NCBI GenBank assembly: GCA_002709385.1
Contig: PAQS01000010.1
Location: 1 to 64,000 of the forward strand
Source of the DNA: Waddliaceae bacterium
GTDB lineage: Bacteria; Chlamydiota; Chlamydiia; Chlamydiales; GCA-2709385
Length of the DNA: 64,000 nucleotides
Direction: 5' to 3'
Each line of letters starts with the position of its first letter. Position 1 is the first letter of the stretch. The notes beneath the pieces were generated by a model. That model was not told the DNA's origin. It made no database searches and was given only the letters and a program-made list of their open reading frames with translations. A program made the translations under genes and the position numbers. Positions 49,200 to 57,217 of this stretch are shown one piece after another.

Positions 49200-49685
49200 A
49201 TGAAAATTTGCTCCAATCGATCTAGTCCCCTCCCCTGCCACTCTATTGAAGAGATTGAGGCAGGAAAAAAGAAATGTTGGGAAAATGTCACCCAGGCCGC
49301 AAAAAAATATTTTTTATACGCAGATAATCCCTCTTTCGATTACAGCCGAGGAGATGTTGAAAAAGCGTTGAGTATCTTCAAGGAACGTGTACTGCCTCAC
49401 CTAGGTGAATCTCGTAACGGTGTCGCGATGAAATGCTCCAAAAGCGATTATACTTATAATTCAAACAGAGGTTTAATCGACATACTTGCTCCAAAGTTCA
49501 TTGAAAAACACTTAAGAAATCGATCTTCGGTACAGGGAACTCCATACGTATTGGGAAGACTAATAACTGAGTCCAGGTTTTTTCTAGCTGAGCACAGATA
49601 CGGGTCTAGAATGTATATTTATTTGAGTAAAGGTAAGGTGCTCTACAGGTACTGTTCAGCGGGTTTTAAGGATCTAAAAAAGTAG
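49200..49685 (+). CDS. Uncharacterised 161-residue protein
   Basis: I do not recognise this protein. It begins MKICSNRSSPLPCHSIEEIE and is basic and soluble, with no signal peptide or membrane segment. It has a helical middle (DVEKALSIFKERVLPHL) and a Tyr/Arg-rich end (RYGSRMYIYLSKGKVLYRYC). The ATG has a weak ribosome site (aggga, 12 bases upstream). It directly follows the structured stretch at 48.9 kb, so it could be a cargo or partner gene of whatever that is. It could also be a chance open frame, though its length and amino-acid use look real. Confidence 0.5.
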   Translation: MKICSNRSSPLPCHSIEEIEAGKKKCWENVTQAAKKYFLYADNPSFDYSRGDVEKALSIFKERVLPHLGESRNGVAMKCSKSDYTYNSNRGLIDILAPKFIEKHLRNRSSVQGTPYVLGRLITESRFFLAEHRYGSRMYIYLSKGKVLYRYCSAGFKDLKK

Positions 49686-49742
49686 TTTTTCTGAACCTAA
49701 TAGCAACGAGGTCATTGAATAATTCCTGCATGATCTAAAAAC

Positions 49743-49787
49743 AAAAAAACTCCTTTCTCTTTAACGACCAAGCAAAAGAGAAAGGAG
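49743..49787 (-). terminator. Rho-independent terminator of the small secreted protein gene
   Basis: A 13-bp perfect stem (49750-49762 with 49775-49787, ctcctttctcttt/aaagagaaaggag) is followed on the minus strand by seven U residues (49743-49749). It lies 11 bases after the stop of the gene at 49799-50206. Confidence 0.85.
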
Positions 49788-49798
49788 GAGATCTTTAT

Positions 49799-50206
49799 TT
49801 ATCGCTTATTTACTTCGGATTCAAAAGTGACAATAGCTCCATTATCACTCCCTCCTAAAGAACATTGAACTGTTCCGGTAAAATAATTAGACCAATTTTT
49901 CCACTCATCACCATCATCACTAAACTCAAATCCTTTATTGCTTATCTTCACACAAAGATCCTGCAACAACTCTAAATAGCCTCCATCATTACTATGTAAA
50001 TGAACAACATTTCCTTGAAAAAACAAACTTAGTGGAACTTTTGCTCCTTTTGGAAAAAAAACAGCAAGACTTGTCCCCTCTTCAAGCATTATCTCATTAA
50101 GTACTTCACTACCTAACTCATCAAAATAAATAAGCTCTTCGCCAAAGCAAAAACTTTGCCAAAGTAAGCCTAGTACCATTAAAGAACTGTATATTTTCTT
50201 ACCCAT
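49799..50206 (-). CDS. Small secreted protein under a BlaI-type operator
   Basis: A 135-residue protein with a clear signal peptide (MGKKIYSSLMVLGLLWQSFCFG, cleavage near 22). The mature part is acidic, with no known domain or catalytic motif; late features are 'FSDDGDEWKNWSNYFTG' and two cysteines. It lies 61 bases downstream of the blaR1-like gene on the same strand. It has its own perfect palindromic operator 13 bases before the ATG, identical in pattern to the one before blaI. It is therefore probably the effector gene of this regulatory system. It is not a beta-lactamase (too short, no SxxK). It could be a periplasmic inhibitor, sensor partner or cell-wall protein. The ribosome site ggga lies 7 bases upstream of the ATG. 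Confidence 0.7.
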   Translation of the reverse strand: MGKKIYSSLMVLGLLWQSFCFGEELIYFDELGSEVLNEIMLEEGTSLAVFFPKGAKVPLSLFFQGNVVHLHSNDGGYLELLQDLCVKISNKGFEFSDDGDEWKNWSNYFTGTVQCSLGGSDNGAIVTFESEVNKR

Positions 50207-50218
50207 TCTCCAACTCCC

Positions 50219-50234
50219 TACTACACTTGTAGTA
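50219..50234 (-). promoter_or_regulatory. BlaI/MecI-type operator before the small secreted protein gene
   Basis: A perfect 16-base palindrome, TACTACA-CT-TGTAGTA, contains the TACA-N2-TGTA core bound by BlaI/MecI repressors. It lies 12-28 bases before the ATG at 50206 on the minus strand, next to the ribosome site, where a bound repressor would block transcription. Confidence 0.8.
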
Positions 50235-50267
50235 TTTAAACATAAAAAAAGACCGTTAAATTATTGG

Positions 50268-51305
50268 TCAAAATATCCAAAACTTCCCAGGTAAGATACC
50301 TAGCACTAATAAAAGAACCATACATAGCTGTAGGTACAAAAAATATCTGTTCGTTTTGTAGCGATCCATTTCAAGAAGGTGCTGCACTCGTTTTTCTAGA
50401 GATAATTTAGATGAAATACTCACAAATCCCCATTGTTGAAATTTCTTTTCATTCCGAGCGACTAATATAAGAGCAGTAGCTAGATCACTAGAAGGGATTT
50501 GATAACGATATACTGCTGCATCACAACTACATTCACATAGATATTCCAAACGTTTTTTCCAATTGTGCGCAGGCAAGCAGCAGAATATTTTCAAAAATAC
50601 ACGCATAAACGTGAAACTAATTTGATCATAATAACGAAGATGCTCTAATTCATGAGCAATAGCTGCTTCGCGCTCACTTGCGCTCCATTCTAAAGAACTT
50701 TTAGGCAAAATGATTTTCTTGGATCGAAAACCTGTGGCCACAGGAGATGCCACTATACCTGATAAATGAAGGCACACATTATGACGCAATAAAGCCTTTT
50801 CTAATTTTTCATTCTCAATGGGAACAGAAAAAACTTCGCTATGAGAAATAAGATTGTTAATTTCCCCTCTTCCTTTATAGATTTCCTTCAAAACAAGCGA
50901 TAAACGAAAAATAAAAAACAAAGATACAAAAACAACAGAAGCTTTCACGAAAGAAGAACCTAGCTTGATCGCAAGTACATCAGCAATAGAAAATCCCCAC
51001 TGATTGTATACTGTGAAGCCAAAAAACCATCCCACACTAGCTAAACTCAAATTAAGAGAACGAGTCCCTTCTTCACAAATAAAAGGATCGAAGCCTTTTG
51101 CAATCGCCCATGAGCTATATTCATATAAAAAAGGATCGATGAATAGTTTCACAAATGGAAGAAACCCTATGAAAACTAGGAGCCTCGGGTTGCGTAGACA
51201 TAGTATTTTTTCCGCTGAATATACAATAGCTATAAGAGTAATTAGAGTAAGAAAGCTATTTATAATGATGTTAAAAGCCCAAAGCCAAATTAAGTCATCA
51301 GTCAT
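50268..51305 (-). CDS. BlaR1/MecR1-type M56 membrane metalloprotease without a sensor domain
   Basis: A 345-residue membrane protein of the M56 peptidase family. It has membrane helices near residues 10-30, 42-58, 85-100 and 118-138, then the zinc-protease motif H218-E-L-E-H222 (AIAHELEHLRYYD) with the downstream acidic motif ECSCDAAV. One last helix near 320-340 ends the chain. Classical BlaR1 continues into an extracellular penicillin-binding domain of about 250 residues; that is missing, so beta-lactams are unlikely to be sensed directly. It should cleave the BlaI-type repressor encoded just upstream, whose gene overlaps by 8 bases (ATGA-type coupling). The signal may be another membrane or wall cue, or the small secreted protein downstream. 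Confidence 0.85.
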   Translation of the reverse strand: MTDDLIWLWAFNIIINSFLTLITLIAIVYSAEKILCLRNPRLLVFIGFLPFVKLFIDPFLYEYSSWAIAKGFDPFICEEGTRSLNLSLASVGWFFGFTVYNQWGFSIADVLAIKLGSSFVKASVVFVSLFFIFRLSLVLKEIYKGRGEINNLISHSEVFSVPIENEKLEKALLRHNVCLHLSGIVASPVATGFRSKKIILPKSSLEWSASEREAAIAHELEHLRYYDQISFTFMRVFLKIFCCLPAHNWKKRLEYLCECSCDAAVYRYQIPSSDLATALILVARNEKKFQQWGFVSISSKLSLEKRVQHLLEMDRYKTNRYFLYLQLCMVLLLVLGILPGKFWIF

Positions 51306-51687
51306 CTATATGCCTTTTACGCTTTGCATCATCAATTAACTTCTCTAGTTCTTCTAAATCTTTTTCTTCCATATCCGCAGCATCATCTAACAAATAACGA
51401 ATCATTTTAATGGAGTTTCCTCCAAACAATTTTCGCTTTAAGCGCTCTAATAAAGACCACGAGGAATGAACTTTTTTTTCTACTATTCTATAAAGGTATA
51501 GCCTACCAACACGCCTCCGCGATAACTCCCCTTTCTCTGCTAAGCGAGACATCACAGTCATCACCGTAGTATAACGATCCTTCTCTCCTAAAGCTGCAAG
51601 CACATCTTTAACAGATACCTCTCCCCGCTCACGCACGGCTTCTAATACAGCAAGTTCCAACTCACCAAAACAACGTATTTTACTCAT
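51298..51687 (-). CDS. BlaI/MecI-family transcriptional repressor
   Basis: A 129-residue winged-helix repressor. The family signature is visible: 'LELAVLEAVRERGEVSVKDV' then 'YTTVMTVMSRLAEKGELSR', followed by a dimerisation helix region (MIRYLLDD, EELEKLIDDAKRK). It should bind the two TACTACA-N2-tGTAGTA sites, one 24 bases before its own ATG (autoregulation) and one before the gene at 50206. Its C-terminal half would be cut by the M56 protease encoded next in the operon. The ribosome site aaggag lies 7 bases before the ATG. Confidence 0.9.
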   Translation of the reverse strand: MSKIRCFGELELAVLEAVRERGEVSVKDVLAALGEKDRYTTVMTVMSRLAEKGELSRRRVGRLYLYRIVEKKVHSSWSLLERLKRKLFGGNSIKMIRYLLDDAADMEEKDLEELEKLIDDAKRKRHIDD

Positions 51688-51710
51688 CCAAAAACTCCTT
51701 CAACACAAAC

Positions 51711-51726
51711 TACTACAAACGTAGTA
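51711..51726 (-). promoter_or_regulatory. BlaI/MecI-type operator before blaI
   Basis: TACTACA-AA-cGTAGTA, the same 16-base dyad as at 50219-50234 with one mismatch. It lies in the divergent gap between blaI and the DNA glycosylase gene, so it could affect both; it is nearer to blaI (24 bases) than to the glycosylase ATG (58 bases). Confidence 0.8.
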
Positions 51727-51784
51727 TTAGATCTATAAAAAACTATTATGGTATTTTGAAAGTTCTTTCAGGAAGGAGAAGATC

Positions 51785-52366
51785 ATGATTCCAAATGAAA
51801 AAGACGGAAAGAAGCGTTGCTTTGGTAATAAACCCGGCCAAGATCTATATGCAGAGTATCATGACCATGAATGGGGAATTCCTGAACATAATGATCGAAA
51901 ACTTTTTGAAATGCTTATTCTTGAGGGGGCTCAAGCAGGTCTTAACTGGGAAACCATTTTAAAAAGACGAGAAGGATACAGACAGGCTTTTCATCACTTT
52001 GACCCTAAAAAAGTGGCAGCCATGACAGATCATGATCTTGAAAAACAGATGGAAAACTCTGCAATCATACGAAACAGACTGAAAATTTTTTCAGCTCGAA
52101 ACAACGCTCAAGTTTTTTTAAAAATTCAAAAAGAGATAGGAAGTTTTGATGAATATCTTTGGGAATTTGTAAACCATAAAACAATTTTTAACCACTGGAA
52201 AAGTTTTGAAGATGTTCCTACATCTACTTCTGAGAGTGAAAACTTATCTAAAGACCTTAAAAAACGAGGGATGAACTTTGTTGGTCCTACAATTATGTAC
52301 GCCTTTATGCAAGCTGTAGGTATGGTGAATGATCATTTACAAGGATGTTGGCGCTATAAAAATTAG
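51785..52366 (+). CDS. tag: DNA-3-methyladenine glycosylase I
   Basis: A 193-residue enzyme that removes 3-methyladenine from alkylated DNA (base excision repair). It shows the Tag fold signature: RC at residue 12, 'YHDHEWGIPEHNDRKLFEML', 'LEGAQAGLNWETILKRR', 'FVGPTIMYAFMQAVGMVNDH'. Zinc ligands correspond to C12, H26, H184 and C188 (HLQGC). Length is normal for Tag. A strong ribosome site (aaggag) precedes the ATG. It is divergent from blaI and overlaps the convergent DUF2608 gene by 4 bases. Confidence 0.93.
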   Translation: MIPNEKDGKKRCFGNKPGQDLYAEYHDHEWGIPEHNDRKLFEMLILEGAQAGLNWETILKRREGYRQAFHHFDPKKVAAMTDHDLEKQMENSAIIRNRLKIFSARNNAQVFLKIQKEIGSFDEYLWEFVNHKTIFNHWKSFEDVPTSTSESENLSKDLKKRGMNFVGPTIMYAFMQAVGMVNDHLQGCWRYKN

Positions 52367-53163
52367 TACCATTTCCCTTTTTCTACTAAGTTCTTAAATT
52401 GTTTTTCTGCATGTTCTAGGTCTATTTTCTGGTTTTGCAGCTCTTCTACTTGTAACTCTAAACCTAAAAATTCAATCTCTAGTGGTTCTAGCTCTTCTTC
52501 TAGACTTTCTAGATTTTTCCTCCAATCATCCACAGCTACCACTCGTTTTGGTTTTCTTTCTAACCTTTCCAAAAGAAGCACGACAGCCTTACCCTTCGGC
52601 ATTTTTCCACTGTAAACAATTCCACGATCTAATATCGCAGTTTGTGAACCATCCTCTAAAACCCATTCATCTTTTATAGAAAAAGCACGAGAAAAATCCC
52701 AACCTAAACGATTCAATTGATTCCATCGATAATCTTGAGTTTTTGGTATATTGCCAGATTTCCCCGCTGGTAAAGCTGTTACAGCAAATACAGTATAACC
52801 TTTCTTCTGAATACAACGGATAAACCTCGCATTCTCTTCTTCTAAGGCTCTGTAACGGTGCTGTAGCCAAATATCAGACATCAAAGCATCTTGTTTTTCT
52901 TTTGGCATTCCTTCTGTATATTTTTTAAATAAAGACCAAAAAACAGGACGCTGTAACCTTTGCAATATAGGATCTTCAGCAACAAGCAACACTTCATCCA
53001 CATCAAGAATCACCCAGGTATCTTGAGATTCCAAATGTTTTTCTAAACAATATAAAGAAGGTACTTGAATGATTTTAGCATCAAGTGAAGTACTCAAGAA
53101 TACCGTAAGATAGAAAAATAAAGAAAATATAACATGAATTGTAGGCTGAAGAGAGCGCAACAT
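52363..53163 (-). CDS. Secreted DUF2608-type HAD-superfamily phosphatase-like protein (copy 2)
   Basis: A 266-residue paralogue of the protein at 7403-8161. It has a signal peptide (hydrophobic residues 10-25, cleavage near 29), motif I D54-V-D56-E-V, a central 'FAVTALPAGKSGN', and the acidic motif 'VVAVDDWRKNLESLEEEL'. Both motif I aspartates are kept, but the usual threonine after them is valine, which may alter activity. The C-terminus has a charged coiled-coil-like helix. The ribosome site gagg precedes the ATG. Location is presumably periplasmic or secreted; the substrate is unknown. Confidence 0.75.
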   Translation of the reverse strand: MLRSLQPTIHVIFSLFFYLTVFLSTSLDAKIIQVPSLYCLEKHLESQDTWVILDVDEVLLVAEDPILQRLQRPVFWSLFKKYTEGMPKEKQDALMSDIWLQHRYRALEEENARFIRCIQKKGYTVFAVTALPAGKSGNIPKTQDYRWNQLNRLGWDFSRAFSIKDEWVLEDGSQTAILDRGIVYSGKMPKGKAVVLLLERLERKPKRVVAVDDWRKNLESLEEELEPLEIEFLGLELQVEELQNQKIDLEHAEKQFKNLVEKGKWY

Positions 53164-53303
53164 AAACTTCCTCTATATGCTCAAAACATGCTTATCGTAT
53201 GAGACTTGAATAAATGCCTCAAGGTTAAAAAATAATTCACTGGATTGATTTTATTTTCTCTTCTGAAATAGTATGCACTTTTTTTACATCCAGAGGTTAA
53301 ATA

Positions 53304-55145
53304 ATGGAATTGAATACCAGTACCGATACGATAAGTCCAAACTTATTCGATAATTACTCTGAAAAAGACATTAAAGAATGGATCATCAACGATGATAGCG
53401 ATAAATTTAAAGTTTTTATCGAAACAATTAAAAATCAACCTAAACTCTTTGATGCTCTATCTGATAAAAATTTCGATCATTTAAGTTTTTGGGAATTCAC
53501 TATTGTAAGCGCCGCAAGCTCTTGTCTAAAAGTTCTTGAGGAGTTTCTTGATGAAAAATTTCTTACCAGTGGAGATTTTCTTTATAGTGGGGATTTTCTT
53601 TTAAATGCACTCAAACCTCCATCTCATGAAGAAGCAAGTTCAGAATTCACAAAATCTTTCTTTAAAATCACAGAAAATTCACCCGAAAAATGCCAGAAAC
53701 TTCTAGAAACACTAGAAACGATTTTAGGAAAAAATGATCTTAGTTATTTACTTTTAAAACTTGAACAGTACACACACTTTACTAAGAGCGCGATTAAATG
53801 GAATGAATTTGAACAAATTTTACCATTTATTAGCGCTTGCCCTATTGTACTTTGCATAGGTGAAAAAGACAGTAATTACGCTTTCGAAGCTATTTTAGAC
53901 CCTGTCATAAATAAAAATTTTTCAGAGAAAAAATCCTTAGAATTTCTCAAAACCTTGAAAGAACAGTATCCTTCTTATTTTACAGAAGCTAGTAGTTATG
54001 GCATTAGCTTGATGAAGTGCTTGGAGCTTAAAAAAGAAGAAAACTTATTAAATACTTATTTAGAAACGATTGGAAAAACTCGAGAATGGCTTGATACTTG
54101 TGCACAAAGCAAGCTTCTTGGTCATAATTTTTCCATGAAGGGAAAAGCCACAATTGATGGTACTATAGTCGATCTTGAAGGCTGGAAGAAAGAACTTGCT
54201 TTTGATAAAATCTCAAAATCATTCATTGAATTTTCTAAAGAAAAAAACACGTCTAAACTCAATGTTGTTATTGATGCCTTGAATAACGTCTCTTTAATGC
54301 AGAATGACTACAAAATATGGCCACGCATCTCTTCTGGGAAACTGAGTATCTGTTCTATTGTGCAAAGCGATATAGCACATGCTGTTAGCATCGTAATACA
54401 AGGAAAAAACGTTATTGTATGTAATCGTAGTAATGGAAAAGGAAAATTTACAGGTTGGACTCTACTCAAACTAAAAAATGAGATGACTCTTGAACAAATT
54501 CGAATGTACGCTTCTCCTACGGAAGCACAATGGAATGATATTGCTACTCAACTGAATGCTGATATTGTTTATAGCTACGAACAAAGCCCACAAAGAACTG
54601 GTAACTGTACTTGGGCAAGCCTTAAGTCAGCGATTCACGCTGCGATTTTCCTCCAATATTACTTAGATGGTTTTGAAGACAAGCCTCATGAAGCAGCAAA
54701 AAAAGTGACGCTGTTTATGCGAGAATGGAGGAAATATGACCGTATAAATAGCTTAAAAGAATATAGAAAAGATCCTCATGCTAGTCTTCTGTTAATTAAA
54801 AACATCGAATCAAAAATCATCTACAAAGCTCTAAAACAAGAGCTTAAAAAAATGAACTCTAAAGGATGTATTAACCCCAAACTTTTTTCTACATTAAAAA
54901 AATATGCAAAACCAATAAATGCATTTTCTTATGAAGGCGATCAAAAAATTCCTGTCCCTAAAAATCTTTGGGAAACCGCTCATAAAGAGTTGAGCTGTAG
55001 ATCAACATCGTTCCATGAATTTCGCTGTGACTTTATTCGTGAAATCAGTCATGCATCAGATGAAATGCGTTCACTTATTCGAAAAACTGTAGATGAATAC
55101 CATTTAGATAACTGGGCTGTCTACGACCCAATGGATATTGGGTAA
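53304..55145 (+). CDS. Putative cysteine-protease-like protein sharing a module with the giant DUF3638-type protein
   Basis: A 613-residue soluble protein of unknown function. Residues 1-280 are helical. Residues about 320-450 hold the module also found near the N-terminus of the 3272-residue protein: H359 (AHAVSIVI), N374 (VIVCNRSNG), then Q430 and C435 (PQRTGNCTW) followed by a helix (KSAIHAAIFLQYYL). The order His, Asn/Asp, Gln, Cys fits CE-clan cysteine proteases (Ulp1/SENP, adenain) and YopJ-type acetyltransferases. The Gln-Cys spacing (four residues between) is one shorter than in typical Ulp1 or YopJ. A helical basic region follows to the C-terminus. There is no signal peptide; an effector exported by type III secretion is a reasonable guess. 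The ribosome site gagg lies 8 bases before the ATG. Confidence 0.6.
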   Translation: MELNTSTDTISPNLFDNYSEKDIKEWIINDDSDKFKVFIETIKNQPKLFDALSDKNFDHLSFWEFTIVSAASSCLKVLEEFLDEKFLTSGDFLYSGDFLLNALKPPSHEEASSEFTKSFFKITENSPEKCQKLLETLETILGKNDLSYLLLKLEQYTHFTKSAIKWNEFEQILPFISACPIVLCIGEKDSNYAFEAILDPVINKNFSEKKSLEFLKTLKEQYPSYFTEASSYGISLMKCLELKKEENLLNTYLETIGKTREWLDTCAQSKLLGHNFSMKGKATIDGTIVDLEGWKKELAFDKISKSFIEFSKEKNTSKLNVVIDALNNVSLMQNDYKIWPRISSGKLSICSIVQSDIAHAVSIVIQGKNVIVCNRSNGKGKFTGWTLLKLKNEMTLEQIRMYASPTEAQWNDIATQLNADIVYSYEQSPQRTGNCTWASLKSAIHAAIFLQYYLDGFEDKPHEAAKKVTLFMREWRKYDRINSLKEYRKDPHASLLLIKNIESKIIYKALKQELKKMNSKGCINPKLFSTLKKYAKPINAFSYEGDQKIPVPKNLWETAHKELSCRSTSFHEFRCDFIREISHASDEMRSLIRKTVDEYHLDNWAVYDPMDIG

Positions 55146-55155
55146 ATTTTTATTT

Positions 55156-55181
55156 ATGGCTCAGAAAAACTTCTGAGCCAT
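55156..55181 (+). terminator. Hairpin terminator after the protease-like gene
   Basis: A perfect 11-bp stem (atggctcagaa/ttctgagccat) with a 4-base loop starts 11 bases after the stop at 55145. Only a short U-run follows, so efficiency may be moderate. Confidence 0.6.
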
Positions 55182-55208
55182 TTGAAATCGGAATAAGTTG
55201 TGTTCTAC

Positions 55209-55322
55209 TTAGGCCTGTAAAACTTTGCATCTTTTCGGCATGCTCTTCCATTCTTCATGAGCTTTTTCTAAAGGGTCTATTACTTTTGGCGAACAAAAAA
55301 ATTTAGTGCAATTTTTGTCCAT
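55209..55322 (-). CDS. Possible 37-residue small protein overlapping the end of csaA
   Basis: On the minus strand an ATG at 55322 inside the last codons of csaA opens a 37-codon frame starting MDKNCTKFFC. It continues PKVIDPLEKAHEEWKSMPKR and ends at a TAA at 55209-55211. The residue mix is protein-like. Overlap with the csaA stop would allow translational coupling, since no separate ribosome site is seen. It could also be the remnant of a longer gene. No family is recognised. Confidence 0.35.
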   Translation of the reverse strand: MDKNCTKFFCSPKVIDPLEKAHEEWKSMPKRCKVLQA

Positions 55323-55641
55323 TTGGAACAGCTAAATCTGTGCTAATTAAACGAATGGCACCATTTTCATCTGAAAACCCGAGCAACAAAAATTGAGATT
55401 GAAAACCTGCGATATTTTTCTCACCTAAATTAACACAGCCCACAATTTGTCTACCAAGCATAGAATCAGGAGTATAATGAATGGTTACTTGAGCAGAAGT
55501 CTGTAATATTCCTATCTGAGCTCCAAAGTCTACCCAAACTTTAAAGGCTGGTTTTTTTGCTTTAGGAAACTCTTCTACCTTTACAACTGTACCTGAACGC
55601 AAATCAACACGCTCAAACTCTTCATAAGTAATTATTGTCAT
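55303..55641 (-). CDS. csaA: CsaA-type tRNA-binding-domain protein
   Basis: A 112-residue free-standing tRNA-binding (EMAP/OB-fold) protein. The family pattern is clear: 'VDLRSGTVVKVEEFPKAKKP', 'KVWVDFG', 'TSAQVTIHYTPDSMLGRQIVG', 'VNLGEKNIAGFQS', 'AVPNGQKLH'. Length equals known CsaA proteins, which form dimers, bind tRNA and show secretion-related chaperone activity in Bacillus. The ribosome site is modest (gagag). It is minus strand; the 3' end overlaps a small ORF. Confidence 0.9.
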   Translation of the reverse strand: MTIITYEEFERVDLRSGTVVKVEEFPKAKKPAFKVWVDFGAQIGILQTSAQVTIHYTPDSMLGRQIVGCVNLGEKNIAGFQSQFLLLGFSDENGAIRLISTDLAVPNGQKLH

Positions 55642-55692
55642 CTCTCAACAAATCGTTTTTTAATTTATACTTAATTTTTCCAGTTCCACCAT

Positions 55693-55824
55693 TTAAACAG
55701 TCCGGATCCGATTCTGAAGCAAAGTATACAGCACAACGAAACACATCAAGCATGCAGCGATCCACATGATATTTTTTAAAACCGCAAAGAGATTGCTAAA
55801 GAAGTTCTGGATCACTTTTTTCAA
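55693..55824 (-). CDS. Possible 43-residue membrane miniprotein
   Basis: On the minus strand a frame opens after a stop and runs to TAA at 55693-55695. With a TTG start at 55824 (ggag 4 bases upstream) it encodes a basic head (MKKVIQNFFSNLF). A membrane helix follows (NIMWIAACLMCFVVLYTLL), then a basic tail (QNRIRTV). An earlier GTG start would add about 8 residues. Helix length, Cys/aromatic use and basic flanks look like a real single-span protein. It lies between csaA and the GT-B-like gene in an otherwise empty 290-base gap. Confidence 0.35.
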   Translation of the reverse strand: MKKVIQNFFSNLFAVLKNIMWIAACLMCFVVLYTLLQNRIRTV

Positions 55825-55932
55825 TTTGCTCCATAGAATAAACACCAATATCTAAAAAATCATGTGCTCATCATACCCCACATTGGAATTCATATCTGAT
55901 TTTTAGAAAGTACTGAATGATAAATAAGAGAA

Positions 55933-57153
55933 TTATTTCATTTTTTTTGAAACAATCGATAGTACAATTCCTGGTTCAGGCTGTACACAAAAGTCTTTTT
56001 TTAAAAAATTGTGGGAAGAACGACGCTTGTCCCACTTTTGTAAACAATGGTAAATTTTCTTCGCACTGCCCAAAGTCTCACGAGAAATTTTGTACGCAGA
56101 TTCATTTTTAGGCTTCCAAGTAAACAAATAATGATCAAGCGCTTCGGCACTCAACACACGGTCTACTTGTTTTGATTCGATTAAAGAATTAGAGTAGTGC
56201 GTTTTTTCCAGATCTACATATAAAACATCTCGACCAATAAAATGTGCCTGAACACCAACAGATGAGCGCTGCGTAACAATTAAATCAGCAGCACAAACAG
56301 CTTCAACCGTAGATACCTCTCGACTTAAAAATTCGATACAGGAAATACCAAGACGATCAATAATCCCTTTTTCAATTTTTCCATTAGATTTAGGATGCAA
56401 AGCAACAATAACGCGAATTTCCTGTATGTTTGCAAGACCTAAGCAAAACATCTCAAAAGCTTCTTCATAATCTCTACCATACCCACCCGCATACAAAATA
56501 AGTTGCTCAGTTAAAACCCCCAAATTCTTTCTTACTTCACTACGGTTCATATTTTGCACAGATTGCAACCACCCATCTAAAGTTGGTTGCCCAACCAACT
56601 CTACTCGTTCTTCTTCTGCTCCAAGACGACGAACACTTTCTGCAACTTCTTCTGAAGGCACCAAAATCTGATCTGCCAAATCTAAAAAATGCACTCCTAA
56701 TTCGTTCGCTTTCAAAGGAGAAAAAGAATCGTAGTAAGCGACAACAGGAACTCCTTGAGCACGAAACTTTTCCGCTAATTGTCGCTGAATACCAGACACC
56801 ATACCGCTTACTAAAAACGTAGGATGGCAATGAGTAAGTAAATGCTCTACTTGATCAGAATCTAACTCCTGCTCTCTAGGCCAAGATAAACGATCAACCT
56901 GAATGCCTAAACCTAAGAACTCTGGGTAGTCTTTTACAAGGGTTTCCGCTGTACCAAAAGCCAATAAACGAAAAGGAAGACCATTCTCCCTAAAAAAAGC
57001 AAAGACAGGCTCTAAAGCAAGCGTTTCACCAGCATCATAAAGAACAAACAAAGGACCTCTACGCAGAGCTTTCTCATGCATATGTTCATAAAGTAAAACT
57101 GCCGTATCACAAACTAACTGAGAAATATATTTACTGTGTTTAATTTCTGACAT
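55933..57153 (-). CDS. GT-B-fold sugar-nucleotide enzyme or glycosyltransferase-like protein
   Basis: A 406-residue soluble protein with two Rossmann-like halves. The N-terminal half has 'RRGPLFVLYDAGETLALEPV' and 'FLVSGMVSGIQRQLAEKFRA'. The linker carries 'VPSEEVAESVRRLGAEEERV', then 'VGQPTLDGW'. The C-terminal half has 'LILYAGGYGRDYEEA', 'VALHPKSNGKIEKG' and 'AADLIVTQRSSVGVQAHFIG'. These resemble UDP-GlcNAc 2-epimerase, lipid-A-disaccharide synthase and DUF354-type GT-B proteins without matching one exactly. No surface-sugar genes are adjacent, though it is next to a surface-protein gene. The ATG at 57153 has no strong ribosome site. Confidence 0.65.
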   Translation of the reverse strand: MSEIKHSKYISQLVCDTAVLLYEHMHEKALRRGPLFVLYDAGETLALEPVFAFFRENGLPFRLLAFGTAETLVKDYPEFLGLGIQVDRLSWPREQELDSDQVEHLLTHCHPTFLVSGMVSGIQRQLAEKFRAQGVPVVAYYDSFSPLKANELGVHFLDLADQILVPSEEVAESVRRLGAEEERVELVGQPTLDGWLQSVQNMNRSEVRKNLGVLTEQLILYAGGYGRDYEEAFEMFCLGLANIQEIRVIVALHPKSNGKIEKGIIDRLGISCIEFLSREVSTVEAVCAADLIVTQRSSVGVQAHFIGRDVLYVDLEKTHYSNSLIESKQVDRVLSAEALDHYLFTWKPKNESAYKISRETLGSAKKIYHCLQKWDKRRSSHNFLKKDFCVQPEPGIVLSIVSKKMK

Positions 57154-57217
57154 AGTAACAAACCCTTTATATATTTAATTATAACTAAAGAGGTAAGAAT
57201 TAAACAAACAAAGAACA

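Noticed and set aside
49799-50206. Beta-lactamase next to the BlaI/BlaR1 pair
   Set aside because: The protein has only 135 residues and no SxxK, SDN or KTG motif.
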